Notes: a model not told the origin generated them from the letters alone. Positions 15,130 through 25,312 are shown, counted from the first letter of the stretch. The stretch: 64,000 nt of DNA from Oxalobacteraceae bacterium (GCA_013284265.1 JABTBR010000005.1:121328-185327), one strand, 5' to 3'. Translations and numbers: made by a program.

Positions 15130-18100
15130 ATGGCACGTTTTTTCATTGACCGCCCGATTTTTGCGTGGGTCGTCGCCATTGTGATCATGCTCGCGGGCGT
15201 GATCTCGATTCTGGGACTGCCGATTGCCCAGTACCCGAGCATCGCACCGCCATCGATTTCGATTTCCGGCAGCTATCCGGGCGCCTCCGCCAAGACGGTG
15301 GAAGACGCGGTCACCCAGGTGATCGAGCAGAAGATGAAGGGCATCGACGGCTTGCGCTATATGTCCTCGTCCAGCGATTCGGCCGGCGGCATCGGCATCA
15401 CGCTGACGTTTAAAAATGGCACCAACCCGGACATCGCGCAGGTGCAGGTGCAGAACAAGCTGCAGCTGGCCACGCCGCTGCTGCCGGCCGCCGTGACCCA
15501 GCAGGGTCTGGTGGTGTCGAAGGCGACCAAGAACTTCCTGATGGTGCTCGGCTTCGTCTCCGAGGATGGCAGCATGAAGCAGGCCGACCTGGGCGATTAT
15601 GTGGCCGCCAACGTCATCGATCCGCTCAGCCGGGTGGAAGGCGTGGGCGACGTGACCCTGTTCGGCTCCCAGTACGCGATGCGCATCTGGCTCGATCCGG
15701 CCAAGCTGCAAAGCTACCAGCTGACGCCGGCCGATGTGACGGCCGCGATCAGCGCGCAGAATACCGAAGTGTCGGCCGGTGAGCTGGGCGGCGCGCCAGC
15801 GCTGCCGGGCCAGCAGCTGAATGCCACCGTGTCGGCCCAGAGCCGCCTGCAGACGGCCGAACAGTTCGGCGCGATCCTGCTCAAGACCTCCGCCAGCGGC
15901 GCCGCCGTGCATCTGCGCGACGTGGCGCGCATGGAGCTGGGCAGCGAGAACTACAACACCGTCGCCCGCTTTAACGGCAATGCCGCCACCGGCGTGGCGA
16001 TCAAGCTGGCCACCGGCGCCAATGCGCTCGATACCGCCACCGCCATCAAGGCCAAGGTCGATGTGCTGAGCAAGCAGTTCCCGGCCGGGATGAAGGCCGT
16101 GGTCGCCTTCGACACCACGCCCTTCGTCAAGCTGTCGATCGAGGAAGTGGTCAAGACCCTGGCCGAGGCGATCGTGCTGGTGTTCCTGGTGATGTACCTG
16201 TTCCTGCAAAACGTGCGCGCCACCCTGATTCCCACCATGGCCGTGCCGGTGGTGCTGCTGGGTACCTTCGGCATCCTGTCGGCGCTGGGCTATTCGATCA
16301 ATACCCTGACCATGTTCGCGATGGTGCTGGCGATCGGCCTGCTGGTTGACGATGCCATCGTGGTGGTGGAAAACGTCGAGCGCGTGATGACCGAGGAAGG
16401 CCTGTCGCCGCTGGAAGCGACCCGCAAGTCGATGACCCAGATCACCGGCGCGCTGGTCGGCATCGCCATGGTGCTGTCGGCCGTGTTCGTGCCGATGGCC
16501 TTCTTCGGCGGCTCCACCGGCGTGATCTACCGCCAGTTCGCGGTGACGATCGTGTCGGCGATGGTGCTGTCGGTGGTCGTGGCGATGGTGTTTACGCCGG
16601 CGCTGTGCGCCACCTTCCTCAAGCCGGTGGCCAAGGGCCATCACGCGATCGATACCGGCTTCTTCGGCTGGTTCAACCGCAGCTTCGAGCGCGGCAGCAG
16701 CCGCTATCAGGGCTGGGTCGGTTCGATGATCAAGCGCGGCGGCCGCTCGATGGCGCTGTACGCGATCCTGCTGGCATTGCTGGCCGTGGTGTTCGTGCGC
16801 CTGCCGACCTCTTTCCTGCCGGCCGAAGATCAGGGCGTGCTGTTTACCCAGATCCAGCTGCCTACCGGCGCGACCCAGCAGCGCACGCTGAAGGTGATTG
16901 AAAAAGTCGAGCAGCACTTCATGAACGACCAGAAGGATGCCGTGCAATCGGTGTTTTCCGTGGCCGGCTTCAGCTTCGGCGGCAATGGCCAGAACACCGG
17001 TATCGCCTTCGTGCGTCTGAAGGACTGGGACGAGCGTAAGGCCCCCGCGCTGCAGGTCAAGGCCGTGGTGGGGCGCGCGATGGGCACCTTCTCGCAGATC
17101 AAGGATGCGATGGTGTTCGCCTTCGCGCCGCCGGCGGTGATGGAACTGGGTAATGCCAGCGGTTTCGACCTGCAGCTGCAGGACCAGGGCGGCTTGGGCC
17201 ATAACGCCTTGATGGCGGCGCGTAACCAGCTGCTGGGCATGGCGTCGAAAAGTCCCGTGCTGATGGGCGTGCGCCCGAACGGCCAGGACGATACGCCGCA
17301 GTACAAGATCACGGTGGACCAGCAGAAGGCCAGCGCCCTGGGCCTGTCGATTGCCGACGTGAACAAGGTGCTCAGCACCGGCTGGGGCAGCGCCTATGTG
17401 AATGACTTCGTCGACCGTGGCCGCGTGAAGAAAGTGTTCATGCAGGGCGAGGCGAGTGCGCGCATGGTGCCGGAAGACCTGGGCAAGTGGAATGTGCGGA
17501 ATGCCAGCGGCGAGATGGTGCCGTTCTCCGCCTTCGCCAGCGGCCAGTGGGTGTACGCCTCGCCGCGTCTGGAACGCTATAACGGCTTGTCCTCGGTCGA
17601 GGTGCTGGGCATGCCCGCACCGGGCCAGAGTTCCGGCGCCGCCATGGCCGAGATGGAAAAACTGGTGGCCCAGCTGCCGCCGGGTATCGGCTACGAGTGG
17701 ACCGGCCTGTCGACGGAAGAGCGGGCCTCCGGCTCGCAGACCCCGGCGCTGTACGCCATCTCGCTGCTGATCGTGTTCCTGTGCCTGGCCGCGCTGTACG
17801 AGAGCTGGTCGATCCCGTTCTCGGTGCTGCTGGTGGTGCCGCTCGGCGTGGTCGGCACGGTGCTGGCGACGTCGATATTCCATCTGTCGAACGATGTGTA
17901 CTTCCAGGTGGGATTGCTGACGGTGGTCGGCCTGGCCGCGAAAAACGCGATCCTGATCGTGGAGTTTGCCAAGGAATTGCAGGAGCAGGGCATCGCCTTG
18001 AAGGAAGCGACCCTGCAGGCGGTGCGTCTGCGCCTGCGTCCTATCCTGATGACGTCGATCGCTTTCGGCCTGGGCGTGCTGCCGCTGGCGATCAGCAGCG

Positions 18101-18270
18101 GCGCCGGTTCCGGCAGCCAGAATGCGATCGGCGTCGGGGTGTTGGGCGGCATGCTGTCGGCCACCTTCCTCGGCATCTTCTTTGTTCCAGTGTTCTTTGT
18201 GCTGGTGCGCGGTTTCTTCAGCAAGAAGCAGCATGCGCCAGGCGCCAATGTGATTTCGCAAGCGAGCTGA
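15130..18270 (+). CDS. RND efflux transporter permease (HAE1 family, AcrB/MexB-like)
   Basis: A full-length 1046-residue inner-membrane pump beginning [21 protein letters not shown]. Typical features include the proton-relay aspartate pair in [19 protein letters not shown] (TM4), [13 protein letters not shown], the pore and docking loops, and [17 protein letters not shown] near the end. AGGAGA precedes the ATG. It forms the energy-coupled trimer of a tripartite pump, exporting lipophilic compounds by proton antiport. It lies 15 bases after the adaptor and 1 base before the outer-membrane factor. No missing motif is seen. Its large antisense reading frame is a GC artefact. Confidence 0.95.
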   Translation: MARFFIDRPIFAWVVAIVIMLAGVISILGLPIAQYPSIAPPSISISGSYPGASAKTVEDAVTQVIEQKMKGIDGLRYMSSSSDSAGGIGITLTFKNGTNPDIAQVQVQNKLQLATPLLPAAVTQQGLVVSKATKNFLMVLGFVSEDGSMKQADLGDYVAANVIDPLSRVEGVGDVTLFGSQYAMRIWLDPAKLQSYQLTPADVTAAISAQNTEVSAGELGGAPALPGQQLNATVSAQSRLQTAEQFGAILLKTSASGAAVHLRDVARMELGSENYNTVARFNGNAATGVAIKLATGANALDTATAIKAKVDVLSKQFPAGMKAVVAFDTTPFVKLSIEEVVKTLAEAIVLVFLVMYLFLQNVRATLIPTMAVPVVLLGTFGILSALGYSINTLTMFAMVLAIGLLVDDAIVVVENVERVMTEEGLSPLEATRKSMTQITGALVGIAMVLSAVFVPMAFFGGSTGVIYRQFAVTIVSAMVLSVVVAMVFTPALCATFLKPVAKGHHAIDTGFFGWFNRSFERGSSRYQGWVGSMIKRGGRSMALYAILLALLAVVFVRLPTSFLPAEDQGVLFTQIQLPTGATQQRTLKVIEKVEQHFMNDQKDAVQSVFSVAGFSFGGNGQNTGIAFVRLKDWDERKAPALQVKAVVGRAMGTFSQIKDAMVFAFAPPAVMELGNASGFDLQLQDQGGLGHNALMAARNQLLGMASKSPVLMGVRPNGQDDTPQYKITVDQQKASALGLSIADVNKVLSTGWGSAYVNDFVDRGRVKKVFMQGEASARMVPEDLGKWNVRNASGEMVPFSAFASGQWVYASPRLERYNGLSSVEVLGMPAPGQSSGAAMAEMEKLVAQLPPGIGYEWTGLSTEERASGSQTPALYAISLLIVFLCLAALYESWSIPFSVLLVVPLGVVGTVLATSIFHLSNDVYFQVGLLTVVGLAAKNAILIVEFAKELQEQGIALKEATLQAVRLRLRPILMTSIAFGLGVLPLAISSGAGSGSQNAIGVGVLGGMLSATFLGIFFVPVFFVLVRGFFSKKQHAPGANVISQAS

Positions 18271-18271
18271 C

Positions 18272-19699
18272 ATGAAAAAATCTATTCTTACCCTGGCCGC
18301 GGTGGCCGCGCTGACATCCTTGGCCGGCTGCAGCCTGGCGCCGGTGTACCAGCAGCCCGCCGCGCCGGTGGCGCAAGCCTGGCCAGCGGGCGCCGCCTAT
18401 GCCAATGCCGGCGCGCAGGCCGATGCCAAACCGGTGTCCGAGATCGCCTGGCAGGACTACTTTGCCGACGAGCGTCTGCGCAAGGTGATCGCCCTGGCGC
18501 TGGCCAACAACCGCGACCTGCGCGTCTCCGCGCTGAACATCGACAAGGCCCGCGCGCAGTACGGCATCGATAGCGCCGCGCAGTTGCCGAAGATTTCGGC
18601 GGCTGTGAGCCAGAGCGCCAGCCGCACGCCTGCCAATAGCAGCGCCGACGGCGAGGCGCGCATCAACCGCTCCTATAACGGCGGGCTGGCGCTGGCATCC
18701 TATGAGCTGGACTTCTTCGGCAAGGTGCGCAACCTGTCGGAAGCCGGCCTGCAATCCTATCTGGGCACCGAGGAAGCGCAGCGCGCCCAGCAAATCAGCC
18801 TGGTGGCCGAAGTGGCCAACGCGTATCTGACGCTGGTGGCCGACCAGCAGCGCCTGACGCTGGCGGCCGATACGCTGAAGAACCAGCAGATCGCCTATGA
18901 ATTGAGCCAGCGCCGCTTTACGGCCGGCGCCACCTCGGGCCTGGATAGGTACGAGGCGCAGAGCAGTGTGGAGGCGGCCCGCAACGACATGGCCGTCTAC
19001 ACCGCGCAGGTGGCGCTGGACCAGAACGCGCTGACCTTGCTGGTGGGCGCGAGCGTGCCGCAGGAGCTGCAGCCGCAGGGCCAGTTCGAGCCCGTCAGCC
19101 GGGTGGCGGCACTGCCGGCCGGTCTGCCGTCGGCACAGTTGCAGCAGCGCCCCGACGTGCTGGAGGCGGAGCGCACGCTGCGCGCCGCCAACGCGAATAT
19201 CGGCGTGGCGCGCGCCGCCTTCTTCCCCAGCATCACGCTGACAGGTTCCGGTGGCAGCGCCAGCGGCAGTCTGGCGGGCCTGTTCAGGGCCGGTTCCTCA
19301 GCCTGGAGCTTCCTGCCGCAAATCAGCCTGCCGATTTTCGACGGCGGTGCCAACCGCGCCAACCTGACCATCGCCAAGGCGGACAAGGAGATCGCCGTGG
19401 CGCGCTACGAGAAAGCCATCCAGAGCGCCTTCCGCGAGGTGGCCGACGCGCTGGCCCAGCATGGCACGCTGGAAGAGCGGCTCGCCTCGCAGCAGGCGCT
19501 GGTGGAGGTATCGGGCAAGAGCTACGGCATCCATCAGGCGCGCTACAAGCAGGGCAGCGAGTCCTACCTGAACGTGCTGGTGTCGCAGCGCGCGCTGTAC
19601 GCCGCGCAGCAAAGCCTGATCAGCGCGCGGCTGCTTCAGTCCAGCAATGCGGTGACGCTGTATAAAGTGCTCGGTGGCGGCGCGTCGGACAAAGGCTAG
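18272..19699 (+). CDS. outer-membrane efflux lipoprotein (OprM/NodT family)
   Basis: A 475-residue outer-membrane factor with signal and lipobox (LTSLAGCSLAPVYQQP). It shows the internal duplication of the TolC fold: two long coiled-coil hairpins, with RDLRVSALNIDKARAQYGI and the motif QQRPDVLEAERTLRAANANIGVARAAFFPSITL in the second half. It provides the exit duct for the adaptor and permease encoded immediately upstream, with a one-base gap. A 9-base-arm inverted repeat follows at 19716-19738. It lacks a T-tract on the coding strand, so it is not a standard terminator. Confidence 0.93.
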   Translation: MKKSILTLAAVAALTSLAGCSLAPVYQQPAAPVAQAWPAGAAYANAGAQADAKPVSEIAWQDYFADERLRKVIALALANNRDLRVSALNIDKARAQYGIDSAAQLPKISAAVSQSASRTPANSSADGEARINRSYNGGLALASYELDFFGKVRNLSEAGLQSYLGTEEAQRAQQISLVAEVANAYLTLVADQQRLTLAADTLKNQQIAYELSQRRFTAGATSGLDRYEAQSSVEAARNDMAVYTAQVALDQNALTLLVGASVPQELQPQGQFEPVSRVAALPAGLPSAQLQQRPDVLEAERTLRAANANIGVARAAFFPSITLTGSGGSASGSLAGLFRAGSSAWSFLPQISLPIFDGGANRANLTIAKADKEIAVARYEKAIQSAFREVADALAQHGTLEERLASQQALVEVSGKSYGIHQARYKQGSESYLNVLVSQRALYAAQQSLISARLLQSSNAVTLYKVLGGGASDKG

Positions 19700-19715
19700 A
19701 TCCTGCCGTGTGGAC

Positions 19716-19738
19716 GCCATGCCGCACTCCGGCATGGC
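19716..19738. other. inverted repeat after efflux operon
   Basis: GCCATGCCG and CGGCATGGC form a perfect 9-base-pair stem around CACTC. It lies between the outer-membrane factor and the TetR gene and is followed by AAAATTGACA rather than a T-run. It could be a processing hairpin that lowers read-through into the repressor gene, or a protein site. TTGACA at 19743-19748 just after it may be the -35 box of the TetR gene, but no good -10 was found. Confidence 0.4.
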
Positions 19739-19810
19739 AAAATTGACAAAATGGCGCGCCTTCGCCACAGTACCGCCTGCAAGCAGCCATCCCTACCCAA
19801 GGACCCGTTC

Positions 19811-20422
19811 ATGAGCAGTACCGAAAAACGACTTAGCGCTCCGGAAAAAGCCGCCGCGCGCCGCGCCCAGGTACTGGCCGCCGCCGCCGAATGCTTCAGC
19901 CGCAGCGGCTTCCATGGCGCCAGCATGGCCGAGATTTCAAAGGCGGCCGGCATGAGCGCCGGTCACATCTACAATTATTTTGATGGCAAGGATGCCATCA
20001 TCGAAGCCTTCGTCGCCGCCAATGTCGAACGCGTGAGCGCCATCATGCGCGATCTGGCGCAGCACAAAGATCCGGTGCAGGCAATGATCGACAATGCGGA
20101 AGAAACCGTCGTCGAGCACTTGCAGCCGAATTTCTATGTGATGCCGCTGGAGATCGCCGCCGAAGCCTCGCGCAATCCCAAGATCGCCCAGGCCTTGCAG
20201 GCCGCCGACATCAGCTCGCGCACGCAGTTCCGCGTACTGGTCCAGCGTGCGCGCGAACTGCACCAGCTTCCGGTGGATGACGACACGCTCGATCTCTGCG
20301 TCGAAACCATGATCGCCTTTTTCCACGGACTGCCGATGCGCGCACTGCATCATCCAAACCTGAATCAGGCCGCGCTGGTCAAGGGCATGCGCATCGCGAT
20401 GCGCGCCATTATGCTGGGCTGA
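19811..20422 (+). CDS. TetR/AcrR family transcriptional regulator, likely efflux repressor
   Basis: A 203-residue regulator with an N-terminal TetR helix-turn-helix: RRAQVLAAAAECFSRSGFHGASMAEISKAAGMSAGHIYNYFDGKDAII, at residues about 18-65. The C-terminal ligand domain is helical and variable. I took the start at MSSTEKRLS; an upstream in-frame Met has no support. It follows the RND operon on the same strand, and two matching TetR-type palindromes lie at the operon promoter about 6 kb upstream. It is therefore probably the local repressor, released by a pump substrate. Ligand unknown. Confidence 0.88.
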   Translation: MSSTEKRLSAPEKAAARRAQVLAAAAECFSRSGFHGASMAEISKAAGMSAGHIYNYFDGKDAIIEAFVAANVERVSAIMRDLAQHKDPVQAMIDNAEETVVEHLQPNFYVMPLEIAAEASRNPKIAQALQAADISSRTQFRVLVQRARELHQLPVDDDTLDLCVETMIAFFHGLPMRALHHPNLNQAALVKGMRIAMRAIMLG

Positions 20423-20486
20423 CGCCCCGGCCGGCGCATCCCGCTGTACCATAAGGGCTGTTCCTTCTCATACCTACGGAGCGCCC

Positions 20487-21194
20487 ATGCCATCCTATGT
20501 TTTTCCCGCCCATGACATCGTTGGCCTGCCGGTAGCCGGCACGGCCGAATTATTCCCGGTCCGCCGCGTCTACTGCGTAGGCCGCAACTACGCCGCCCAT
20601 GCACGTGAAATGGGTTTCGATCCCGAGCGCGAACCGCCATTCTTCTTCTGCAAACCGAACGACAGCGCCGCCGTGCTGCCCGTCGCCGAGGGCGTGGTGA
20701 CGGAACTGCCGTATCCGCCGGCCACGGCCAATCTGCATTACGAGTGCGAGCTGGTGGTGGCGATCGGCAAAGGCGGCAGCAATATCAGCGTGCAGGACGC
20801 CGCCGCGCATATCTTCGGCTATGGCGTAGGACTGGACATGACCCGGCGCGATCTGCAGTTCACCATGCGCGACGCGGGGCGGCCGTGGGAGATCGGCAAG
20901 GCCTTCGATTACTCCGCGCCGGTGGGCGTGCTCACGCGCGCCGCTGAGGCGGGCGATATCGGCCATGCCAGCATCACGCTGGAAGTCGATGGGACGCTCA
21001 AACAGAACAGCACCATCGCCCACTTGATCTGGAACGTCAGCGAAACCATCGCCAACCTGTCGACCTTGTTTACTTTGCAGCCAGGCGACCTGATTTTCAG
21101 CGGCACGCCGGAGGGCGTGGGCCCCGTAGTGCGCGGACAGACGCTGGTGGGGCGGATTGACGGCCTTGCTGAGTTGTCGGCGAGGATGGTGTGA
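20487..21194 (+). CDS. fumarylacetoacetate hydrolase family protein
   Basis: A 235-residue FAH-fold enzyme. It shows YCVGRNYAAHAREMG at the domain start, the metal-binding acidic residues in LHYECELVVAIGKGG (E-x-E type), GLDMTRRDLQ and the end FSGTPEGVGPV. This size and pattern match the single-domain acylpyruvase/oxaloacetate tautomerase-decarboxylase group rather than true fumarylacetoacetase. An ACGGAG ribosome site precedes the ATG. It stands alone between the TetR gene and yciH, so context does not refine the substrate. Confidence 0.88.
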   Translation: MPSYVFPAHDIVGLPVAGTAELFPVRRVYCVGRNYAAHAREMGFDPEREPPFFFCKPNDSAAVLPVAEGVVTELPYPPATANLHYECELVVAIGKGGSNISVQDAAAHIFGYGVGLDMTRRDLQFTMRDAGRPWEIGKAFDYSAPVGVLTRAAEAGDIGHASITLEVDGTLKQNSTIAHLIWNVSETIANLSTLFTLQPGDLIFSGTPEGVGPVVRGQTLVGRIDGLAELSARMV

Positions 21195-21248
21195 GCGGTC
21201 CGGAGGAACATTGTTTAAACCAGGGAGTCGCTGTAAGGCGGAATTTGT

Positions 21249-21611
21249 ATGAAGAATAATTCAGGAAGCGGTCTCGTCTATTCCACCGAAACGGGGCGCA
21301 TGTGCCCAGGCTGCCGCCAGCCGCTTGCGGCCTGTACCTGCAAGACGGCTGCCAAGGCCGCACCGGCGGGCGATGGCGCGGTGAAGGTGTCGCTACAGAC
21401 CAAGGGACGCGGCGGCAAGAGCGTCACGCTGGTGAAGGGACTGGCGCTCGATGCGATGGCGCTGGCGGTGCTGGGCAAGCAGTTGCGCAGCGCTTGCGGC
21501 TCGGGCGGCACGGTCAAGGATGGTGTGATCGAAGTGCAGGGGGATCATTGCGAATTGATACTGGCCGCGCTGGTCAAGCAGGGTTACAAGGCCAAGCGGG
21601 CTGGCGGCTGA
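21249..21611 (+). CDS. yciH: SUI1/eIF1-like translation factor YciH
   Basis: A 120-residue protein ending in the SUI1 fold (KVSLQTKGRGGKSVTLVKGL through GTVKDGVIEVQGDHCELILAALVKQGYKAKRAGG). The N-terminal extension has a CPGC...CTC cysteine cluster that could bind zinc. Bacterial YciH resembles eukaryotic eIF1 and has been linked to initiation fidelity and stress in E. coli, though it is dispensable. Length is typical. No operon partner is obvious. Confidence 0.9.
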   Translation: MKNNSGSGLVYSTETGRMCPGCRQPLAACTCKTAAKAAPAGDGAVKVSLQTKGRGGKSVTLVKGLALDAMALAVLGKQLRSACGSGGTVKDGVIEVQGDHCELILAALVKQGYKAKRAGG

Positions 21612-21644
21612 GCCGCCAGGAGTTCAATGATGCGCCACCGGTCA

Positions 21645-22094
21645 TTAAAGGGGCTTCAGATCGAAATGATCGGACTGGTATTGAAACAGCAAACAGTCTT
21701 CTCCTTGGACGCAGCCGCTGTAGTGGGGAAGGCCGGCGGGCAGTTCGTAGAAGGAGCCCGCCGGATAGTCGATTCGTTTGCCATCGATCACTGCGTAGAA
21801 AGTTCCTTTCAGTACGACCGTCGGTAGGGGCTGCGTATGGGTATGGAAGGGATTGTCTTTGCCCGCAGGGAAAATCACAAATGCCTGGTAAGGGCCATGG
21901 CCGCTCAGATTGCCGTGTACGTTGGCATATTGGATGCCGCCGGTGCCGGGGATTTCCGTCCATTTCAGCTTAGCGGCGGGAAGCGAGATCAGCCCGACGG
22001 CCAGGCGCGGACTGCTTGGCGCGGAGGTATCGGCAAGCGCCTGAGCCGAGCCCAGCGCGGCGGAGAACAGCAAGATCGTGGTGATGATTTTCAT
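21645..22094 (-). CDS. secreted cupin-domain protein
   Basis: A 149-residue protein with a signal peptide (MKIITTILLFSAALGSAQALA) and a cupin barrel. Motif 1 residues appear as PFHTHTQPLPTVVLKGTFYAVIDG and motif 2 as YPAGSFYELPAGLPHYSG. The histidines could bind one metal ion. Two cysteines (SGCVQGEDC) sit near the end. It lies downstream of and co-oriented with the isochorismatase-family gene (36-base gap), so both may be transcribed together. The substrate is unknown; periplasmic location is inferred from the signal peptide. Confidence 0.78.
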   Translation of the reverse strand: MKIITTILLFSAALGSAQALADTSAPSSPRLAVGLISLPAAKLKWTEIPGTGGIQYANVHGNLSGHGPYQAFVIFPAGKDNPFHTHTQPLPTVVLKGTFYAVIDGKRIDYPAGSFYELPAGLPHYSGCVQGEDCLLFQYQSDHFDLKPL

Positions 22095-22129
22095 AGCCCC
22101 TCAGTCAAAATAGTTGGATCGTGCCGGGT

Positions 22130-22741
22130 TCAGACCAGCGGCAATTGCAGCAGCTCTTCGGTCGACAGCACCGCGCCAAAGCCGTCGGCGATGGCGGCCA
22201 GCGCTGCCCGGTGCAGGACGGCATGCGGCAGCACGCTGCCATCGGCCTGGTCCAGGTCGCGGCTGGCGCAGGCGTCATCGACGACCACCACTTGATAGCC
22301 CAGCGGCACGGCATCGCGGGCGGCGCCAGTGACGCACATATGGGTCATCAGGCCGGTGATGATCAGAGTCTGGATGTTGGCCGCTTTCAGGCGCGCATGA
22401 ATGTCGCTGGTAGGGAAGACGCTGACGGAAGTTTTTTGCACGACCGTGTGATGGGCCTTCGGCTGCAACTCGCTGTGAAATTGCACGGTCGCGCCATCGT
22501 CGGCAAAGATGGCTGCGCCGGGCGGGCTCACGTGCTGGACGTGGAAGACGGGCAGTTTGACTTCATCGGCGAAGGCCACCAGACGTTTGGCATTGCGCAG
22601 TGCTGCCATGCCGTCGGGAATCGGCAGCTTGCCGCCGAAGTATTCATTCTGGAAATCGATCACCAGCAGGGCTGTGTGTTTGGCGTCGATGGTGGCGGGG
22701 GCGCTGGCGCCGCCGATGGTGCGCAGGGTAGGGTGGTTCAT
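22130..22741 (-). CDS. cysteine hydrolase, isochorismatase family
   Basis: A 203-residue enzyme with the isochorismatase-like triad: Asp in ALLVIDFQNEY (near residue 29), Lys in VVQKTSVSVF, and nucleophile Cys in ITGLMTHMCVTGAARDA. These enzymes hydrolyse small amides or vinyl ethers (nicotinamide, isochorismate, carbamoyl compounds); this sequence alone does not select one. It is divergent, over about 96 bases, from a GlxA-type regulator that probably controls it. The pairing of DJ-1/AraC regulators with cysteine hydrolases is common. Confidence 0.87.
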   Translation of the reverse strand: MNHPTLRTIGGASAPATIDAKHTALLVIDFQNEYFGGKLPIPDGMAALRNAKRLVAFADEVKLPVFHVQHVSPPGAAIFADDGATVQFHSELQPKAHHTVVQKTSVSVFPTSDIHARLKAANIQTLIITGLMTHMCVTGAARDAVPLGYQVVVVDDACASRDLDQADGSVLPHAVLHRAALAAIADGFGAVLSTEELLQLPLV

Positions 22742-22837
22742 CTGAGGACTCCGGTTGGTGGTTTGAGGCGTTCAGTATCGTGTCTGCCAGCCAAGGACGA
22801 AAGTGTCCCGATGGACAACATGTGATAGGATCGGGCC

Positions 22838-23818
22838 ATGTTGACCTCCACCCCCGGCGCCGAGCGCGCCCACACCGTCGCCGTGATCGCCTTCGAGGGC
22901 ATCAGCCCCTTCCACCTGTCCGTGCCCTGCATGGTGTTTGGCGACGACCTGTCGCGGCTGGACGTGCCGCGCTACCGCCTGCTGATCTGCGCGGAGCGGG
23001 CTGGCCTGATTGCCACCATGTCCGGCTTTAATATTGAAGTGCCGCACGATCTGTCGGTTCTGGACGAGGCCGACACCATCATCGTTCCCGCCTGGGGTAA
23101 TCCGGACGAGCGGCCGCCGGAAACCTTGCTGCAAGCGCTGCGGCTGGCGCATGCGCGAGGCGCCAGGATCGTCGGCCTGTGCCTGGGCGCCTTCGTGCTG
23201 GCCGAAGCCGGTTTGCTCGATGGCCGCGCCGCCTCCACCCACTGGGTCTGGAGCGAGGACTTCGCCCGGCGTTATCCGCGCGTCAAGCTCGATCAGAAGG
23301 TCTTGTATGTGGACGACGGCGATATCCTGACCTCGGCCGGCACCGCCGCCGCCATCGATTGCTGCCTGCACCTGTTGCGCTGCGACCATGGCGCCGAGGT
23401 GGCCAACCGGATCGCCCGGCGCATGGTGGTGGCGCCGCACCGGCATGGCGGCCAGGCCCAGTATATCGAGCAGCCCCTGCCGCCCAGCGGCGGCAACGAT
23501 CCGCTCAGCGCCGCGCTGGACTGGGCCATCGCCCACCTTGATCAGCCTCTGAGTCTGGATGTGCTGGCCGACAAGGCCGCCATGAGCCGGCGCAATTTCA
23601 CGCGCCGCTTCAAGCAGAAGACCGGGGCCACGGTCGCGCAATGGCTGCTGAATCACCGCCTGGCCAGCGCCCAGCGCCTGCTGGAAACGTCCGAGCATTC
23701 GATCGACCGGATCGCCGAGGCGGCCGGTTTCGGTTCGACGGTGTCGCTGCGCCAGAGTTTCACCGCCGCGTTTGCGGTCTCGCCGGCCGCCTACCGCGGA
23801 CAATTCCGGCGCGCCTGA
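22838..23818 (+). CDS. GlxA-type transcriptional regulator (DJ-1/PfpI domain plus AraC HTH)
   Basis: A 326-residue regulator. The N-terminal class I glutamine-amidotransferase/DJ-1-like domain (residues about 10-190) includes IVGLCLGAFVLAEAGLLDGR with Cys and ends in ASTHWVW. The C-terminal double helix-turn-helix AraC domain (residues about 225-320) includes LADKAAMSRRNFTRRFKQKTG and IAEAAGFGSTVSLRQSF. It is expected to activate the divergent isochorismatase-family/cupin genes in response to a small nitrogenous ligand. This is inferred from position. Confidence 0.87.
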   Translation: MLTSTPGAERAHTVAVIAFEGISPFHLSVPCMVFGDDLSRLDVPRYRLLICAERAGLIATMSGFNIEVPHDLSVLDEADTIIVPAWGNPDERPPETLLQALRLAHARGARIVGLCLGAFVLAEAGLLDGRAASTHWVWSEDFARRYPRVKLDQKVLYVDDGDILTSAGTAAAIDCCLHLLRCDHGAEVANRIARRMVVAPHRHGGQAQYIEQPLPPSGGNDPLSAALDWAIAHLDQPLSLDVLADKAAMSRRNFTRRFKQKTGATVAQWLLNHRLASAQRLLETSEHSIDRIAEAAGFGSTVSLRQSFTAAFAVSPAAYRGQFRRA

Positions 23819-23928
23819 TAGCGGCAGGCCGCCACCGGGCCGCATCGGCGTGCCGCGGCATTATCTTGTTGCTCCTTGTAGAATAAAGTCTTCGTGGCGA
23901 ACCTCGGCCACATTGATTTGAACAAGCT

Positions 23929-24690
23929 ATGACCCAGGCTTTCTACGATGACCTCGCTCCCTACTACCACTTGCTGTACGGCGATTGGGAAAACGCCGTG
24001 CGCGAGCAGGGTGCCGCGCTGTCGGCCCTGCTGCGCGAACTCGGGGTCGCCTCCGGCGCTGCCATTCATGACGCCGCCTGCGGGATAGGAACCCAGACCT
24101 TGGGCCTGCTGGCATCGGGCTATCGTGTCAGCGCTTCCGACCTGTCGCAGGGCGCCGTGGAGCGCCTGCAAGGGGAGTTGGCAAGACGCGAGCTGCAGGC
24201 GACGGTGTTCGTGGATGACCTGCGCAGCCTTGATGGGCTTGCCGCCAACTCCAAAGCCGCCATCCTCGCCTGCGACAACAGCATTCCCCATCTGCTGTCC
24301 GATGCCGAGATTCTGGCGTCTTTCCGCAGCTGCTACCGTTGCCTGGAGCCGGGCGGTTTTGCCGTGATCTCGGTGCGGGACTACGACAGGATCGAACGCA
24401 AGTCGCCGGACGTACGGCCCTACGGATTGCGTTACGAAGGGGAAAACCGCTTCCTGGCTGTGCAGGCATGGGAGTGGGATGGCGATCAGTACGACGTGCG
24501 CATGTATCTCACGTCGGAGTCCGCTGCCGGCGAGTGCAGTACGCGCGTGCTGAAATCGCGCTATTACGCCGTGTCGGTCGACCGTCTGATCGAGCTGATG
24601 CGCGAAGCGGGGTTCGCTGGCGTAAAGCGCCGTGACGATGTGCTTTTCCAGCCGGTGATTTTTGGACAGCGTCCTGAGTTAGGCGGATGA
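23929..24690 (+). CDS. class I SAM-dependent methyltransferase
   Basis: A 253-residue methyltransferase that begins MTQAFYDDLAPYYHLLYGDW. The SAM-binding motif I is DAACGIGTQTLGL, motif II region SASDLSQGAVERLQ, and an acidic motif ILACDNSIPHLL follows. The AFYDDLAPYYHLLY opening resembles glycine/sarcosine N-methyltransferase-like enzymes, though the acceptor cannot be fixed from sequence. It stands alone between the GlxA regulator and a small reverse-strand gene. Confidence 0.83.
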   Translation: MTQAFYDDLAPYYHLLYGDWENAVREQGAALSALLRELGVASGAAIHDAACGIGTQTLGLLASGYRVSASDLSQGAVERLQGELARRELQATVFVDDLRSLDGLAANSKAAILACDNSIPHLLSDAEILASFRSCYRCLEPGGFAVISVRDYDRIERKSPDVRPYGLRYEGENRFLAVQAWEWDGDQYDVRMYLTSESAAGECSTRVLKSRYYAVSVDRLIELMREAGFAGVKRRDDVLFQPVIFGQRPELGG

Positions 24691-24734
24691 GGTTGCTGTC
24701 CGTAACTGCTGAGCAGGTAGATGAGAGCTGTCGC

Positions 24735-25025
24735 CTACAAACCAAGGCTCTTAAGCAGGGTGGGTAATAACTGTGCGAGGAAAATGGCCGACACAACCCA
24801 TAAGATGATGGTCGTTTTTGCTTCGGACAACGCAGTTTTTGTGTCGGCTCTTAACTCCGCGATATCCGCCTTGGTCGCGCCATTGGCTTTAATGACCGCC
24901 AAATCAATTTTGATGGCCATCAACTCAGACTCAATCTTTGCGACGCGGGCTTCCATATTATTATCATAGGGCGGTCCCCCTCCACTCGCAACCTGATCGT
25001 CGTTTTTTAAGTTATGGTTCTTCAT
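24735..25025 (-). CDS. small coiled-coil protein with C-terminal membrane anchor
   Basis: A 96-residue protein. The N-terminus is polar and glycine-rich. A predicted coiled coil (MEARVAKIESELMAIKIDLAVIKAN and IAELRADTKTALSEAKT) follows, then one C-terminal membrane segment (TTIILWVVSAIFLAQLLPTLL). I chose Met at 25025, preceded by GGCAGG; a longer form from 25082 is in frame. The layout resembles XhlA-like phage proteins and DUF1640-type coiled-coil anchors, but no family is certain. It is a lone gene upstream of the tRNA-Pro on the same strand. Base composition is lower in GC than its neighbours. Confidence 0.6.
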   Translation of the reverse strand: MKNHNLKNDDQVASGGGPPYDNNMEARVAKIESELMAIKIDLAVIKANGATKADIAELRADTKTALSEAKTTIILWVVSAIFLAQLLPTLLKSLGL

Positions 25026-25265
25026 GGAATGGCCTGCCGTTTTGATCGTCTCGGCTGCAATGTTAGACTGTGCAACGATCACGGAGTTTGATGTTCCTTA
25101 GCCGCTCGCCCTCAATATGGATGCATGTGAAGCTAAAAAGTTGCGCTGCATTACTTACGTGAATTTCCTTCCGAGTACGGTTGTAACTCGTCCTGACACA
25201 CCTTGTGAGACTGGGGCTTGATCGCTAAAAGAAGTTTGTTGATGTATTTGTTGGAGTACAGCCGC

Positions 25266-25295
25266 AAAAGAAAAAGGCCAACCCGAAGGTTGGCC
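25266..25295 (-). terminator. rho-independent terminator of tRNA-Pro
   Basis: On the reverse strand GGCCAACC-TTCG-GGTTGGCC is followed by TTTTTC. The 8-base-pair stem with tetraloop and T-run lies 17 bases beyond the CCA end of the tRNA-Pro gene, so it should terminate that transcript. Confidence 0.85.
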
Positions 25296-25312
25296 TATCT
25301 CTTTGATTCTAT

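Noticed and set aside
13891..18273. 1460-residue reverse-strand reading frame across the efflux genes
   Set aside because: It is an antisense shadow of two well-supported RND genes. The translation is His/Arg/Gln-rich low complexity with no domain, as expected from high GC.
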